Notes: generated by a model not told the origin, from the sequence alone. A DNA stretch of 6,684 nt from Pseudomonadota bacterium (GCA_009778235.1 WRKE01000203.1:1-6684), one strand, 5' to 3'. Shown: positions 1 to 6,211, counted from the stretch's first letter. Translations and numbers: made by a program.

Positions 1-690
1 CAGGCCATCTGGGATGAATATACCCAGAAACTGACCAAAGGCCGGGATAACGATCTGCGGGGCGCCAGTTATGCGGTCCTGTCGAGGATGGCGGATGGGG
101 TGCAATGGCCGGCGCCGACCGAGGAATTCGCCCTGACCGGCGGCACGATCAAAAAATTCGTCAAGGGCCTGGACCCCATGGCCACCAGCGAGTCAAAAAA
201 CGATCTGCCCTATCAGTTTTACGGGCCGGCCCACGAGGACCGGAAGCTGTGGATCTGGCTGCGGCCCCAGGCCGATCCCTCCGAGATTCCCGATGCGGAA
301 TATCCGTTTTATCTGTCCACCGGCCGCATTGTCGACCATTGGCACACCATGTCCATGACCGGCCGCATCCCGGAACTGCTGCGGGCCAACCCCTATGCCT
401 ATGTGGAGATCAATCCCAAGGATGCGGAAAAACTCGGCATCAAACCCGGAGACATGATCGAGATCACCTCCCGGCGGGGCACCAATCTCCTTCCGGCCAA
501 GGTGTACGAAGGGCCGATGGAGGGGACGGTCTTTGCCTATTGGCACGATCAGGCAGAAAACCGCATGATCAACAAGGTCACCAAAGACGATTACGATCCC
601 GGCTCCAAGGAGCCCGAGTTCAAAATCTGCGCGGTTAAGATCAAACGGGTCTCCGGACCTCAACCGCTGACGCCCTTCATCGTCAGTTAA
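1..690 (+). CDS. napA: Periplasmic nitrate reductase catalytic subunit NapA, C-terminal part (5' end outside window)
   Basis: This is the last 229 codons of an open frame already open at base 1 and ending at TAA 688-690. The visible part covers the C-terminal molybdopterin-dinucleotide-binding domain of the DMSO reductase family. The stretch STGRIVDHWHTMSMTGR (fragment residues 106-122) is the characteristic NapA cofactor-contact segment. It is followed by a beta-barrel part containing INPKDAEKLGIKPGD and by the near-terminal FKICAVKIKRV, which resembles the end of known NapA proteins. NapA reduces nitrate to nitrite in the periplasm using Mo-bis-MGD and one [4Fe-4S] cluster. The cluster-binding and Tat-signal regions lie upstream and cannot be checked. 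Assignment to NapA rather than assimilatory Nas is supported by napD, napG and napH directly downstream. No napB follows, so electron delivery may not use the usual dihaem NapB. An in-frame ATG at 88 is internal, not a start. Confidence 0.95.
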   Translation, partial: QAIWDEYTQKLTKGRDNDLRGASYAVLSRMADGVQWPAPTEEFALTGGTIKKFVKGLDPMATSESKNDLPYQFYGPAHEDRKLWIWLRPQADPSEIPDAEYPFYLSTGRIVDHWHTMSMTGRIPELLRANPYAYVEINPKDAEKLGIKPGDMIEITSRRGTNLLPAKVYEGPMEGTVFAYWHDQAENRMINKVTKDDYDPGSKEPEFKICAVKIKRVSGPQPLTPFIVS

Positions 691-728
691 GGTCGTCCGC
701 AAGGCGAACACCCACGGAGGCGTACAGC

Positions 729-995
729 ATGCCCATCAGCGGAGTCGTCATCACCACCCAACCCGAGGATCTGGACCAAACCTGGCAATTTCTTGCCACC
801 TGCGCGGGGGTGGAGGTGCATGGGGCCAATGACCAGGGCAATATTGTCGCGGTTTTCGATACCCGCACCATCGAAGAGATGGAGTGCTTGCTGAAAACGG
901 TCAATACCTACCCCCTGGTCCTCCACACCGGCGTCACCTACCTCAACATGGAAGACGTTGTTGACGAGGGGATGGATTCCGGAACAAGTCCTTGA
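729..995 (+). CDS. napD: NapD, chaperone for maturation of NapA
   Basis: An 88-residue protein, close to the usual NapD length (about 87 in E. coli). It shows the family pattern: an N-terminal strand with ISGVVITTQPE, a central GVEVHG turn near residues 28-33, the strand NIVAVFD, and a C-terminal PLVLHTGVTYLNM segment where NapD proteins end their ferredoxin-like fold. NapD is cytoplasmic and binds the Tat signal peptide of NapA, holding back export until the molybdenum cofactor is inserted. The start is well supported by GGAGG at 716-720, eight bases before the ATG. The gap to napA is 38 bases with no terminator-like structure seen, so the two are probably co-transcribed. The stop codon overlaps the napG start. 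Confidence 0.93.
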   Translation: MPISGVVITTQPEDLDQTWQFLATCAGVEVHGANDQGNIVAVFDTRTIEEMECLLKTVNTYPLVLHTGVTYLNMEDVVDEGMDSGTSP

Positions 996-1582
996 AGCGG
1001 CGCTCCTTTCTCAAGCTGCTGGGGGTGTTGACCACCTCCACCCTGACCACCGGCCTGCACGATGTGCAGGCCGGTTTGCTTCGTTCTCCAGTACGGACCA
1101 ACCACCTCCGGCCACCGGGCGCGGTGAGCGAAGAGCTTTTTGCCGGTAAATGCATCCGTTGCGGACGTTGCGTGGAAAGTTGCCCCTACCATTGCATCGA
1201 TCTGCTCGACATCCGCCATGGCATCCATGCGGGAACGCCCTTGATCGCGGTGGCGGACATCCCTTGCTACCTCTGTATGCGCTGCGTTTCGGTGTGCCCC
1301 ACCGGCAGCTTGCAACCGGTTGCCCAGGCAGCGACCCGCATGGGATGCGCGGTGGTCAACAAATTCACCTGCGGGGCATGGGCAGGCTTAGTCCTGTGCC
1401 GGACCTGCTACGATGTCTGCCCTTTCAAGGGCAAGGCCATTGTCCTTGAAAAACTCATGCCGATCGTCATCCGTGAAGCCTGCACCGGTTGCGGGCTTTG
1501 TGCCCATGCCTGCCCGATCACTGCACCGGATCAAACCAAGGCGATCAATATCGAGCCGCCAGCCGCGGGTGAGGCACCATGA
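992..1582 (+). CDS. napG: NapG, Tat-exported ferredoxin-type protein with four [4Fe-4S] motifs
   Basis: A 196-residue MauM/NapG-family protein. The N-terminus has a twin-arginine motif KRRSFLK (residues 2-8), a short hydrophobic stretch and a likely cleavage site after VQA (about residue 27). Four cysteine groups follow: C54/C57/C60/C64, C92/C95/C98/C102, C127/C136/C139/C143 and C164/C167/C170/C174. The third has the expanded C-x8-C-x2-C-x3-C spacing; the others are C-x2-C-x2-C-x3-C. NapG is a periplasmic electron carrier that works with membrane NapH to pass electrons from quinol towards NapA. The start is TTG at 992, sharing TTGA with the napD stop. A stop at 962-964 in this frame and the absence of ATG or GTG between it and 992 leave TTG as the only start that keeps the Tat motif. 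No strong Shine-Dalgarno sequence lies at the right distance, so translation is probably coupled to napD. The end overlaps napH by ATGA. It is somewhat shorter than E. coli NapG (231 residues). Confidence 0.93.
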   Translation: MKRRSFLKLLGVLTTSTLTTGLHDVQAGLLRSPVRTNHLRPPGAVSEELFAGKCIRCGRCVESCPYHCIDLLDIRHGIHAGTPLIAVADIPCYLCMRCVSVCPTGSLQPVAQAATRMGCAVVNKFTCGAWAGLVLCRTCYDVCPFKGKAIVLEKLMPIVIREACTGCGLCAHACPITAPDQTKAINIEPPAAGEAP

Positions 1583-2457
1583 AGGATGTCGCGCCTGCAC
1601 CTTCATCGTCAAAAAGAGGCGGCCGATCCCTGCGGGCAATCCGTTTTGGTCTTTTGACCGCGGCCTTCCTCCTGCTCATCCTCACCCCCCTGCTCAACTA
1701 CTATGGCAACCTCACCTTCATCCAGGGTTGGTACCAATCTTTGGGCATCGGCGAGTTGCGGCTGATTTCCCCTCTGGAGGGATTGGAAAGCATGCTGGTC
1801 AGCCGCCAGATCTGGGTGCCGGTGCTGATCGGCATGTTGGCGCCCCTGGTGCTGGCATCTCTGCTGGGACGGGTTTTTTGTTCCTGGGTCTGTCCCATCA
1901 GTTTTCTGGCGGAATCGGTGGCCACCCTGCGGGCCTGGATCGTACGGAGAAAACGCTTCCATGACCGGCTGGTGCTCAGCAAAAGGCTGCTCTGGTATGC
2001 ACTGATCGGTGAACTGCTGCTCTCGCTTATTCTCGGCGCCCCGATTTTTGTCTTCCTCTCCCCTCCCGGGCTGGTGGGAAGGGAGCTGATGCTGGCCGTC
2101 TATACCCACCGGCTGGCCTGGGAGGGAATCCTGGTGGTGGGAGTGGTGCTGCTGGAACTGCTGACCCGCCGGTTCTATTGCCGCTATTTTTGTCCGTTGG
2201 GCGCACTGTTGGCCCTGGTCGGGGCGAAACGACGCCTGGTGGTGGCGCAGCGGCCGGACCATTGCACCGGATGCGCCGGTTGCGCCCGAGCCTGTCCCCA
2301 GGGTTTGCGGCCTGACCTGGGTGAGGGCCGCTCTCTCTACTGCTGGAATTGCGGCACCTGCATTGACACTTGTCCGCATCAGGCCTTGCACTTTACCTGG
2401 CAAACCTCGCTCCCCCCTCTTCGCAAGACCACGGCGAGCATGGATCAATGCCGTTGA
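1579..2457 (+). CDS. napH: NapH, membrane ferredoxin-type quinol-oxidising protein
   Basis: A 292-residue membrane protein of the NapH family. Hydrophobic segments lie near residues 21-41, 78-100, 137-160 and 180-200, giving four probable membrane helices. Two C-x3-C-P motifs, CSWVCP (C101, C105) and CRYFCP (C201, C205), sit at helix ends as in other NapH proteins. A C-terminal cytoplasmic domain carries two [4Fe-4S] sites, C229/C232/C235/C239 and C255/C258/C261/C265. NapH together with NapG is known from E. coli and Wolinella to pass electrons from the quinol pool to periplasmic nitrate reduction. The ATG overlaps the napG stop (ATGA, 1579-1582), indicating translational coupling. The protein ends at TGA 2455-2457, 27 residues after the last cysteine, a normal distance for the family. 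Coding-like sequence continues in the +1 frame after the stop (separate entry). Confidence 0.94.
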   Translation: MKDVAPAPSSSKRGGRSLRAIRFGLLTAAFLLLILTPLLNYYGNLTFIQGWYQSLGIGELRLISPLEGLESMLVSRQIWVPVLIGMLAPLVLASLLGRVFCSWVCPISFLAESVATLRAWIVRRKRFHDRLVLSKRLLWYALIGELLLSLILGAPIFVFLSPPGLVGRELMLAVYTHRLAWEGILVVGVVLLELLTRRFYCRYFCPLGALLALVGAKRRLVVAQRPDHCTGCAGCARACPQGLRPDLGEGRSLYCWNCGTCIDTCPHQALHFTWQTSLPPLRKTTASMDQCR

Positions 2458-2602
2458 CCTGTTTCCCCGCTCCATCAGCCAGAATGTGATTCAAACCGCA
2501 AAACGCGGCGGCCTGGATATTGAGGAGTTCCAGGAGATCGGCCGCACCTTTCCCGTGCCTCCGGGGCGAAGCCCGCAAAGCCTCCTGGGTGGCAGCAAAT
2601 AA
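2458..2602 (+). other. Coding-like stretch without a good start, directly after napH; possible gene remnant or extension
   Basis: In the frame shifted +1 from napH the sequence reads WINAVDLFPRSISQNVIQ and continues through GGLDIEEFQEIGRTFPVPPG to a TAA at 2600-2602. Amino-acid composition is balanced and most third positions are G or C, as in the neighbouring genes, unlike a random frame. No ATG lies between the napH cysteine motifs and the stop that would yield a sensible protein. The first in-frame GTG is at 2486 and would give only 38 residues with no clear ribosome binding site. It may be the tail of a gene lost next to napH, a 3' extension of napH reached by frameshift, or chance. I do not recognise the peptide. 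Confidence 0.35.
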
Positions 2603-2630
2603 TTTTTCCGAAACGTCAACAGCTTAATGG

Positions 2631-2647
2631 GCACATGAGAAATGTGC
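2631..2647 (+). other. Small hairpin after the nap operon
   Basis: GCACAT (2631-2636) and ATGTGC (2642-2647) form a 6-bp perfect stem with loop GAGAA. It is followed by GGATAAAAAA, not by a T run, so it does not look like an intrinsic terminator by itself. It begins a series of hairpins reaching to 2756 and could stabilise the 3' end of the nap transcript. Confidence 0.4.
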
Positions 2648-2656
2648 GGATAAAAA

Positions 2657-2686
2657 AGGTGGGCGTTATGCCCAGATTATACACCT
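2657..2686 (+). other. Nested hairpin in the non-coding region
   Basis: Outer arms AGGT (2657-2660) and ACCT (2683-2686) enclose an inner stem GGGC (2661-2664)/GCCC (2670-2673) with loop GTTAT, leaving a one-sided bulge at 2674-2682. The two stems stack without a gap on the 5' side. A tiny frame, ATG at 2668 to TGA 2686-2688 (MPRLYT), lies inside it with AAGGTG six bases upstream. Function unknown; part of the structured stretch between the two operons. Confidence 0.35.
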
Positions 2687-2692
2687 GAGATT

Positions 2693-2756
2693 TGCCAGCC
2701 TTGCTTGTTGGGACGGAGGCGGTGGCATCGGCCACCCGGACCCTGGCACTTTTTTT
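2693..2756 (+). terminator. Probable intrinsic terminator of the nap operon (branched hairpin plus seven T)
   Basis: TGCCAG (2693-2698) pairs with CTGGCA (2743-2748), which is followed after one base by TTTTTTT (2750-2756). Inside lies a second perfect stem GGTGGC (2721-2726)/GCCACC (2731-2736) with loop ATCG. The closing helix next to a T run is the layout of a Rho-independent terminator, although the closing stem is only 6 bp and the loop is long and branched. It lies about 240 bases after the napH stop. The right arm and T run also resemble a sigma-54 promoter (separate entry), so the reading is not unique. Confidence 0.55.
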
Positions 2757-2758
2757 GT
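2744..2758 (+). promoter_or_regulatory. Sigma-54-like -24/-12 element (TGGCAC-N5-TTGT)
   Basis: TGGCAC at 2744-2749 is a perfect -24 box. After five bases TTGT (2755-2758) stands where the consensus has TTGC. The GG-to-G spacing is correct; only the last -12 base differs. It points towards the hydroxylase operon, which starts 287 bases downstream. The -24 box is also the right arm of the probable terminator stem, so the match may be a by-product of that structure. Confidence 0.3.
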
Positions 2759-2787
2759 TTGCCGGCCACGGGCGCTGATAATTATGT

Positions 2788-2816
2788 TTTTTATTTTGAA
2801 GCAACAGTGATATACA
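2788..2816 (+). promoter_or_regulatory. Candidate sigma-70 promoter in an AT-rich island
   Basis: Between about 2778 and 2826 the sequence turns AT-rich within GC-rich surroundings. An extended -10, TGA-TATACA (2808-2816), lies 17 bases after TTTTTA (2788-2793), a weak -35. A transcript would begin near 2823 and carry a leader of about 220 bases before the ATG at 3046. Alternatives are TTGAAG (2796-2801) with TATTGA (2818-2823), and TTGTTT (2756-2761) with GATAAT (2778-2783), so the exact pair is uncertain. Confidence 0.35.
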
Positions 2817-2822
2817 TTATTG

Positions 2823-3045
2823 ACCAATCTGTGCCGGCCGGCTCCCCGACAAGCACGCGGGCTTGATCCGCCGCCTTGCTGGAACAAGCGGGCCGCAAGG
2901 CAACGCTCCCCGTTGGCGCAGCGCAGGTAAACGACGCTGACACCCCCAGCGTTGATCGATCAGACCACGGCAGCGTTCACCCGCCGCGCCTGCGCGGCCC
3001 CTTCAACGCCCCGGCATTTTCCGGGAAGAACAAGACGGAGTTGCC
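2823..3045 (+). promoter_or_regulatory. Candidate structured 5' leader of the molybdenum hydroxylase operon
   Basis: About 220 GC-rich bases with no convincing gene and many inverted repeats. They are the palindrome GCCGGCCGGC (2833-2842); CAAGC/GCTTG (2850-2854 with 2861-2865); a 7-bp stem GCCTTGC/GCAAGGC (2873-2879 with 2895-2901); CAACG/CGTTG (2901-2905 with 2911-2915, not compatible with the last pair of the previous stem); ACGCTG/CAGCGT (2934-2939 with 2947-2952); GCCGC/GCGGC (2983-2987 with 2994-2998); and CCCGG/CCGGG (3010-3014 with 3021-3025). The last stem ends 11 bases before the Shine-Dalgarno GGAG (3037-3040). The density of stems suggests an RNA control element. I cannot match it to a known riboswitch by eye; high GC alone yields some chance stems. 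Confidence 0.4.
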
Positions 3046-3669
3046 ATGCATGCCTCAATCATTGACACCATCAGGCCTGGAGGAATGACCCGACGCCAGT
3101 TCATCAAAGGCGTCATTGCGGCCGGAGCCGTCTCTTCTTCCGGCCTGCTCTTTTCCGGACCAGCCGGCGCCGGTCCCAAGAGTGTGCCCGGTGCGGTCGA
3201 ACGGCTCATCACCCTTACGGTCAATGGGCAGCGGCGCCGGGTCGATGTGCTTCCTCAGGAAACCCTGGCCCAGACCCTGCGCAACAAGCTGGGCCTCACC
3301 GGCCTCAAGATCAGTTGCGACCGGGGCGAATGCGGGTCATGCACCGTGCTGATCGACCAGGTGCCCCAATACGCCTGTTCCCTTCTCACCCACAGCGTGC
3401 GGGGAAAGGCCATCCTGACCGTCGAAGGGCTGGCACGGGCCGACAAACTGCATCCCCTCCAGCAGGGTGTCTTGGACGAACAAGGCTTCCAATGCGGCTA
3501 TTGCGCGCCCGGTTTTCTCATGGCCACCTTGGGCTTTCTGGCGACCAACCCCAATCCCAGCCGGCAGGAGCTGGCCCACGGTGTTTCGGGAAACCTCTGC
3601 CGCTGCCAGGACTACGACAAGATCCTCACCGCCCTGATGCGCGGGGCTGAATACATGCGAAAGGAGTAG
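3046..3669 (+). CDS. Tat-exported [2Fe-2S] subunit of a xanthine oxidase-family molybdenum hydroxylase (PaoA/IorA-like)
   Basis: A 207-residue protein with a twin-arginine signal: TRRQFIK (residues 15-21), a hydrophobic stretch, and a likely cleavage near GPAGAG (about 38-43). The mature part has the plant-ferredoxin fold with C91, C96, C99 and C111 (CDRGECGSC motif) for the first [2Fe-2S] cluster. An all-helical domain follows with C150, C153, C185 and C187 (CGYCAPG and CRC) for the second. It passes electrons between the molybdenum site and FAD. The signal points to a periplasmic enzyme, as in E. coli PaoABC. The ATG at 3046 has GGAG five bases upstream. A second in-frame ATG at 3085 directly before TRRQ is possible but its GGAGG is only one base away. 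The last codons (AAGGAG, 3661-3666) form the ribosome binding site of the next gene. The substrate is not determined, so no symbol is given. Confidence 0.93.
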   Translation: MHASIIDTIRPGGMTRRQFIKGVIAAGAVSSSGLLFSGPAGAGPKSVPGAVERLITLTVNGQRRRVDVLPQETLAQTLRNKLGLTGLKISCDRGECGSCTVLIDQVPQYACSLLTHSVRGKAILTVEGLARADKLHPLQQGVLDEQGFQCGYCAPGFLMATLGFLATNPNPSRQELAHGVSGNLCRCQDYDKILTALMRGAEYMRKE

Positions 3670-3672
3670 ACC

Positions 3673-6168
3673 ATGGCGGAAAACGACGCTCTTTTCACCC
3701 CCAAGCTGACCGGGCACAATTATGTCACCCCCGACCTGCGGGCCAAGCTGACCGGTAGCGCCCGTTTTGCCGATGATTTCCGGGCTGAGGGCATGCTGGT
3801 CTGCAAGCTGCTCAAGAGCCCCCTGCCCCACGCCAAAGTGACCCACCTCGATCTCCGCGCAGCCCTGGCCATGCCCGGAGTGCGGGCCATTCTCACCGCC
3901 GACGAGCTGCCGCCGCCGGCCGACTCCGTCTCCGACACCGGCGCGGTGATCAAGACCAGCCCCTGGGGGGAACGCGCCCTGACCATGGAACCGCTCTACC
4001 AGGGAGAGCCCATCCTGGCGGTGGCCGCCATTGACGAGGCCACGGCCAGTGCGGCCATCGAGGCCATCGACATCGCCTTTGAGGCGCTCCCTTTTGTCGT
4101 CGATCCCCTGGACAGCCTGCGGCCGGGCGGGGCCAACGCCCGGAGCGACGGCAATGTCTGGCTGCCGTCGGCCAAACCCGGCGAACTGCCGACAATCGGC
4201 GAGCTGAAATGGGGTGCGGCTGAGTTTAAGGCCGCCGGCCCAAATCAACTCCCCATGGGCAAGGCTGTCAACGAATGGGCATACGGCGACCTTGACGCCG
4301 GCTTCGCGCAGGCGGCGCTGGTTTTGGACGAGACCTTCGTCACCCCCAATGTCAGCCACCAGGCCATGGAAACCCGCTCCGCCTTGGCCTGGTGGGAAAA
4401 CGGCAAGCTCCACCTGGCGGTCGGCACCCAAGGAACCATCCAGACCGTGCCGGCCATTGCCAGATGGCTCAACATGCCGGCCAGCGACATCGTCCTGATC
4501 AGCGAGTACACCGGGGGCGGTTTCGGCGGTAAGGCCACCGCCTCGGTGGCCGCGATCATTCCGGCGCTGTTGGCGAAAAAAGCGCGCGCCCCGGTCATGC
4601 TGCGCGCCTCCCGCGAAGACGAGCAGGCCATTGGCAGGGCGCGGCCCAGCCTGATTGGCCGCCTGCGAGCTGGATTTGCCAAGGACGGCCGCCTGCTGGC
4701 CCTGGACATGTTGGTGATCATGGACAACGGGCCCTACGAGGAGCAGAACGACGCCCGCACCTCAGGCCGCATAGCCTCCCTGCTTTACCAGCCCCAGGCC
4801 ATGCGATGGCGCGGGATGGCGGTCCTGACCAACACCCCGACCCGCGGCCCCCAAACCGCGCCGGGAGGGCTCCAGGCCAGTGCCTTTCTTGGACCTGTTC
4901 TGGCCAAGGCGGCCCGCCATCTGGGCCTTGATCCCCTGGCCGTCTGCCGCATCAACGCGCCCGAAGGTCGGGCGCCGGTCGGCCCACCCAAACCGGACGG
5001 CAGCCTGAACGCCGCGACCAGCGCCTTTGTCAAAGAGGCCCTGGACCGGGGGGCAACGACCTTCGACTGGCAGGCGCGCCGCACTCAACCAGCCCCAAGC
5101 GAAAAAAACCTCCGGCGCGGCATCGGGGTGGCCACCGGCTGCTACGTGGCCGGCACCACCGGTTTTGACGGCCTGTTGGTCATCACCCCCGAAGGACGCC
5201 TGCGCATCCACACCGGGGTCGGCAACCTCGGCACCGAGTCCTTCAGCGATGCGCAACGGGTGGCGGCCGACGCTATGGACATGCCCTGGGAGGCCTGCGA
5301 GCTGGTGTGGGGCAACACCAACCTCCATCTGGCCTGGAGTTGTGTCTCCGGCGGGAGCCAGACCATCCACGCCATGTCGCGGGCGGCGCTGGCGGCCAGC
5401 CTGGACGCGCGGGCCAAACTCAAAGAGATCGCCGCCCTGACCTTGGGCGGCAAGCCGGAAGACTATGCAGTCGGCGGCCAGCGCGTCTTTTCTAAGGACA
5501 AGGTCGGCCAGAGCTTAAGCTTTGCCGAGGCCGCCCGGCGGGCCATCGAACTGGGCGGGATCTACGACGGCCATCAATGTCCGACCGAGGTCAACAAGGC
5601 GACCCAGGCCTCAGTCGCAGCCCTGGCCGGACAGGGACTAATTGCCGTGGGCCGCGACACCTTTCCCCGCGACGGCCAGACCTACTCCTATGTGGCCTCC
5701 TTTGCCGAGGTGGAGGTGGACTGTGAGACCGGGAAGTATCGGGTCACCGCCCTGCACGCCGAGGCCGACGCCGGCATCGTGGTCCATCCCCGCGCCTTTG
5801 CCGGCCAACTCGCCGGCCGCTCCATGCTCGGCATCGGCCACGTCACCAGTCAGAAATGGTTCTATGACCAGGAGCACGGGGTCCCGTTGTCCAGGCGCTT
5901 TTACCAAAGCCGGCCGCCGACCATCCTCTGTTTTCCGGAACAATTCTCCTGGGGCTCGGTTGGCATTCCTGATCCCCAGACGCCCATAGGGGCGCGCGGC
6001 ATCGGCGAACCGCCGACCTGCGCGGCCTGCGCGGCAGTGCTGTGCGCCTTGAACGATGCCTTGGGGGACGACAAATTCCAGCGGGCCCCGATCATGGCCG
6101 ATGCGGTGCTTGCCGCCATCGAACCGAGCATCCGGCAAACGACGAACGGCCTTGCGGCCAATGTCTAA
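3673..6168 (+). CDS. Molybdopterin-binding catalytic subunit of a xanthine oxidase-family hydroxylase
   Basis: An 831-residue protein. The N-terminal domain (about 13-145) is the aldehyde oxidase/xanthine dehydrogenase a/b hammerhead, with GSARFADDF near residue 28. The molybdenum-binding part follows. Q253 in VGTQGT matches the glutamine near the apical ligand of Mo, and GGGFGGK at 281-287 is the hallmark glycine-rich loop. E779 in GARGIGEPP is the expected catalytic base that activates the Mo-bound water. The family hydroxylates aldehydes or N-heterocycles using water. No signal peptide is seen, so export must rely on the Tat signal of the small subunit encoded three bases upstream. AAGGAG at 3661-3666 is a strong ribosome binding site. 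It is about 100 residues longer than E. coli PaoC (732); part of this is a segment near residues 150-200 between the hammerhead and the HQAMETR strand. It is probably a subfamily distinct from PaoC; the substrate is unknown. Confidence 0.93.
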   Translation: MAENDALFTPKLTGHNYVTPDLRAKLTGSARFADDFRAEGMLVCKLLKSPLPHAKVTHLDLRAALAMPGVRAILTADELPPPADSVSDTGAVIKTSPWGERALTMEPLYQGEPILAVAAIDEATASAAIEAIDIAFEALPFVVDPLDSLRPGGANARSDGNVWLPSAKPGELPTIGELKWGAAEFKAAGPNQLPMGKAVNEWAYGDLDAGFAQAALVLDETFVTPNVSHQAMETRSALAWWENGKLHLAVGTQGTIQTVPAIARWLNMPASDIVLISEYTGGGFGGKATASVAAIIPALLAKKARAPVMLRASREDEQAIGRARPSLIGRLRAGFAKDGRLLALDMLVIMDNGPYEEQNDARTSGRIASLLYQPQAMRWRGMAVLTNTPTRGPQTAPGGLQASAFLGPVLAKAARHLGLDPLAVCRINAPEGRAPVGPPKPDGSLNAATSAFVKEALDRGATTFDWQARRTQPAPSEKNLRRGIGVATGCYVAGTTGFDGLLVITPEGRLRIHTGVGNLGTESFSDAQRVAADAMDMPWEACELVWGNTNLHLAWSCVSGGSQTIHAMSRAALAASLDARAKLKEIAALTLGGKPEDYAVGGQRVFSKDKVGQSLSFAEAARRAIELGGIYDGHQCPTEVNKATQASVAALAGQGLIAVGRDTFPRDGQTYSYVASFAEVEVDCETGKYRVTALHAEADAGIVVHPRAFAGQLAGRSMLGIGHVTSQKWFYDQEHGVPLSRRFYQSRPPTILCFPEQFSWGSVGIPDPQTPIGARGIGEPPTCAACAAVLCALNDALGDDKFQRAPIMADAVLAAIEPSIRQTTNGLAANV

Positions 6169-6211
6169 TCCTTATCAGGTCGCCGGCCTACCAGCGACGG
6201 GAGATAAGTTT

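Noticed and set aside
1609..2475. Minus-strand open frame (288 codons) opposite napH
   Set aside because: The product is rich in Q, G and R, without domains, and lies fully opposite the well-supported NapH; it is a shadow of codon bias.
2682..2690. CTGAGA resembling part of a thiamine (TPP) riboswitch
   Set aside because: The other conserved TPP elements are absent and the neighbouring genes are unrelated to thiamine.
2616..2887. Short minus-strand frames in the gap between the operons
   Set aside because: They are 62 and 73 codons with low-complexity composition, no ribosome binding site I could identify, and they cross the terminator and promoter-like elements.
2841..2914. Repeated GCTCCCCG (2841-2848 and 2905-2912) as a possible direct-repeat binding site
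   Set aside because: Only two 8-base copies in GC-rich sequence at irregular spacing; chance is a sufficient explanation.
2876..3088. 70-codon open frame starting at TTG in the leader
   Set aside because: It has no ribosome binding site at a proper distance, runs through several inverted repeats, overlaps the hydroxylase small-subunit start, and its product resembles no family I know.
3337..4431. Long minus-strand open frame (364 codons) opposite the hydroxylase genes
   Set aside because: It is antisense to two genes with clear family motifs; such frames are common opposite GC-rich genes with strong third-position bias. Its sequence shows no motif.
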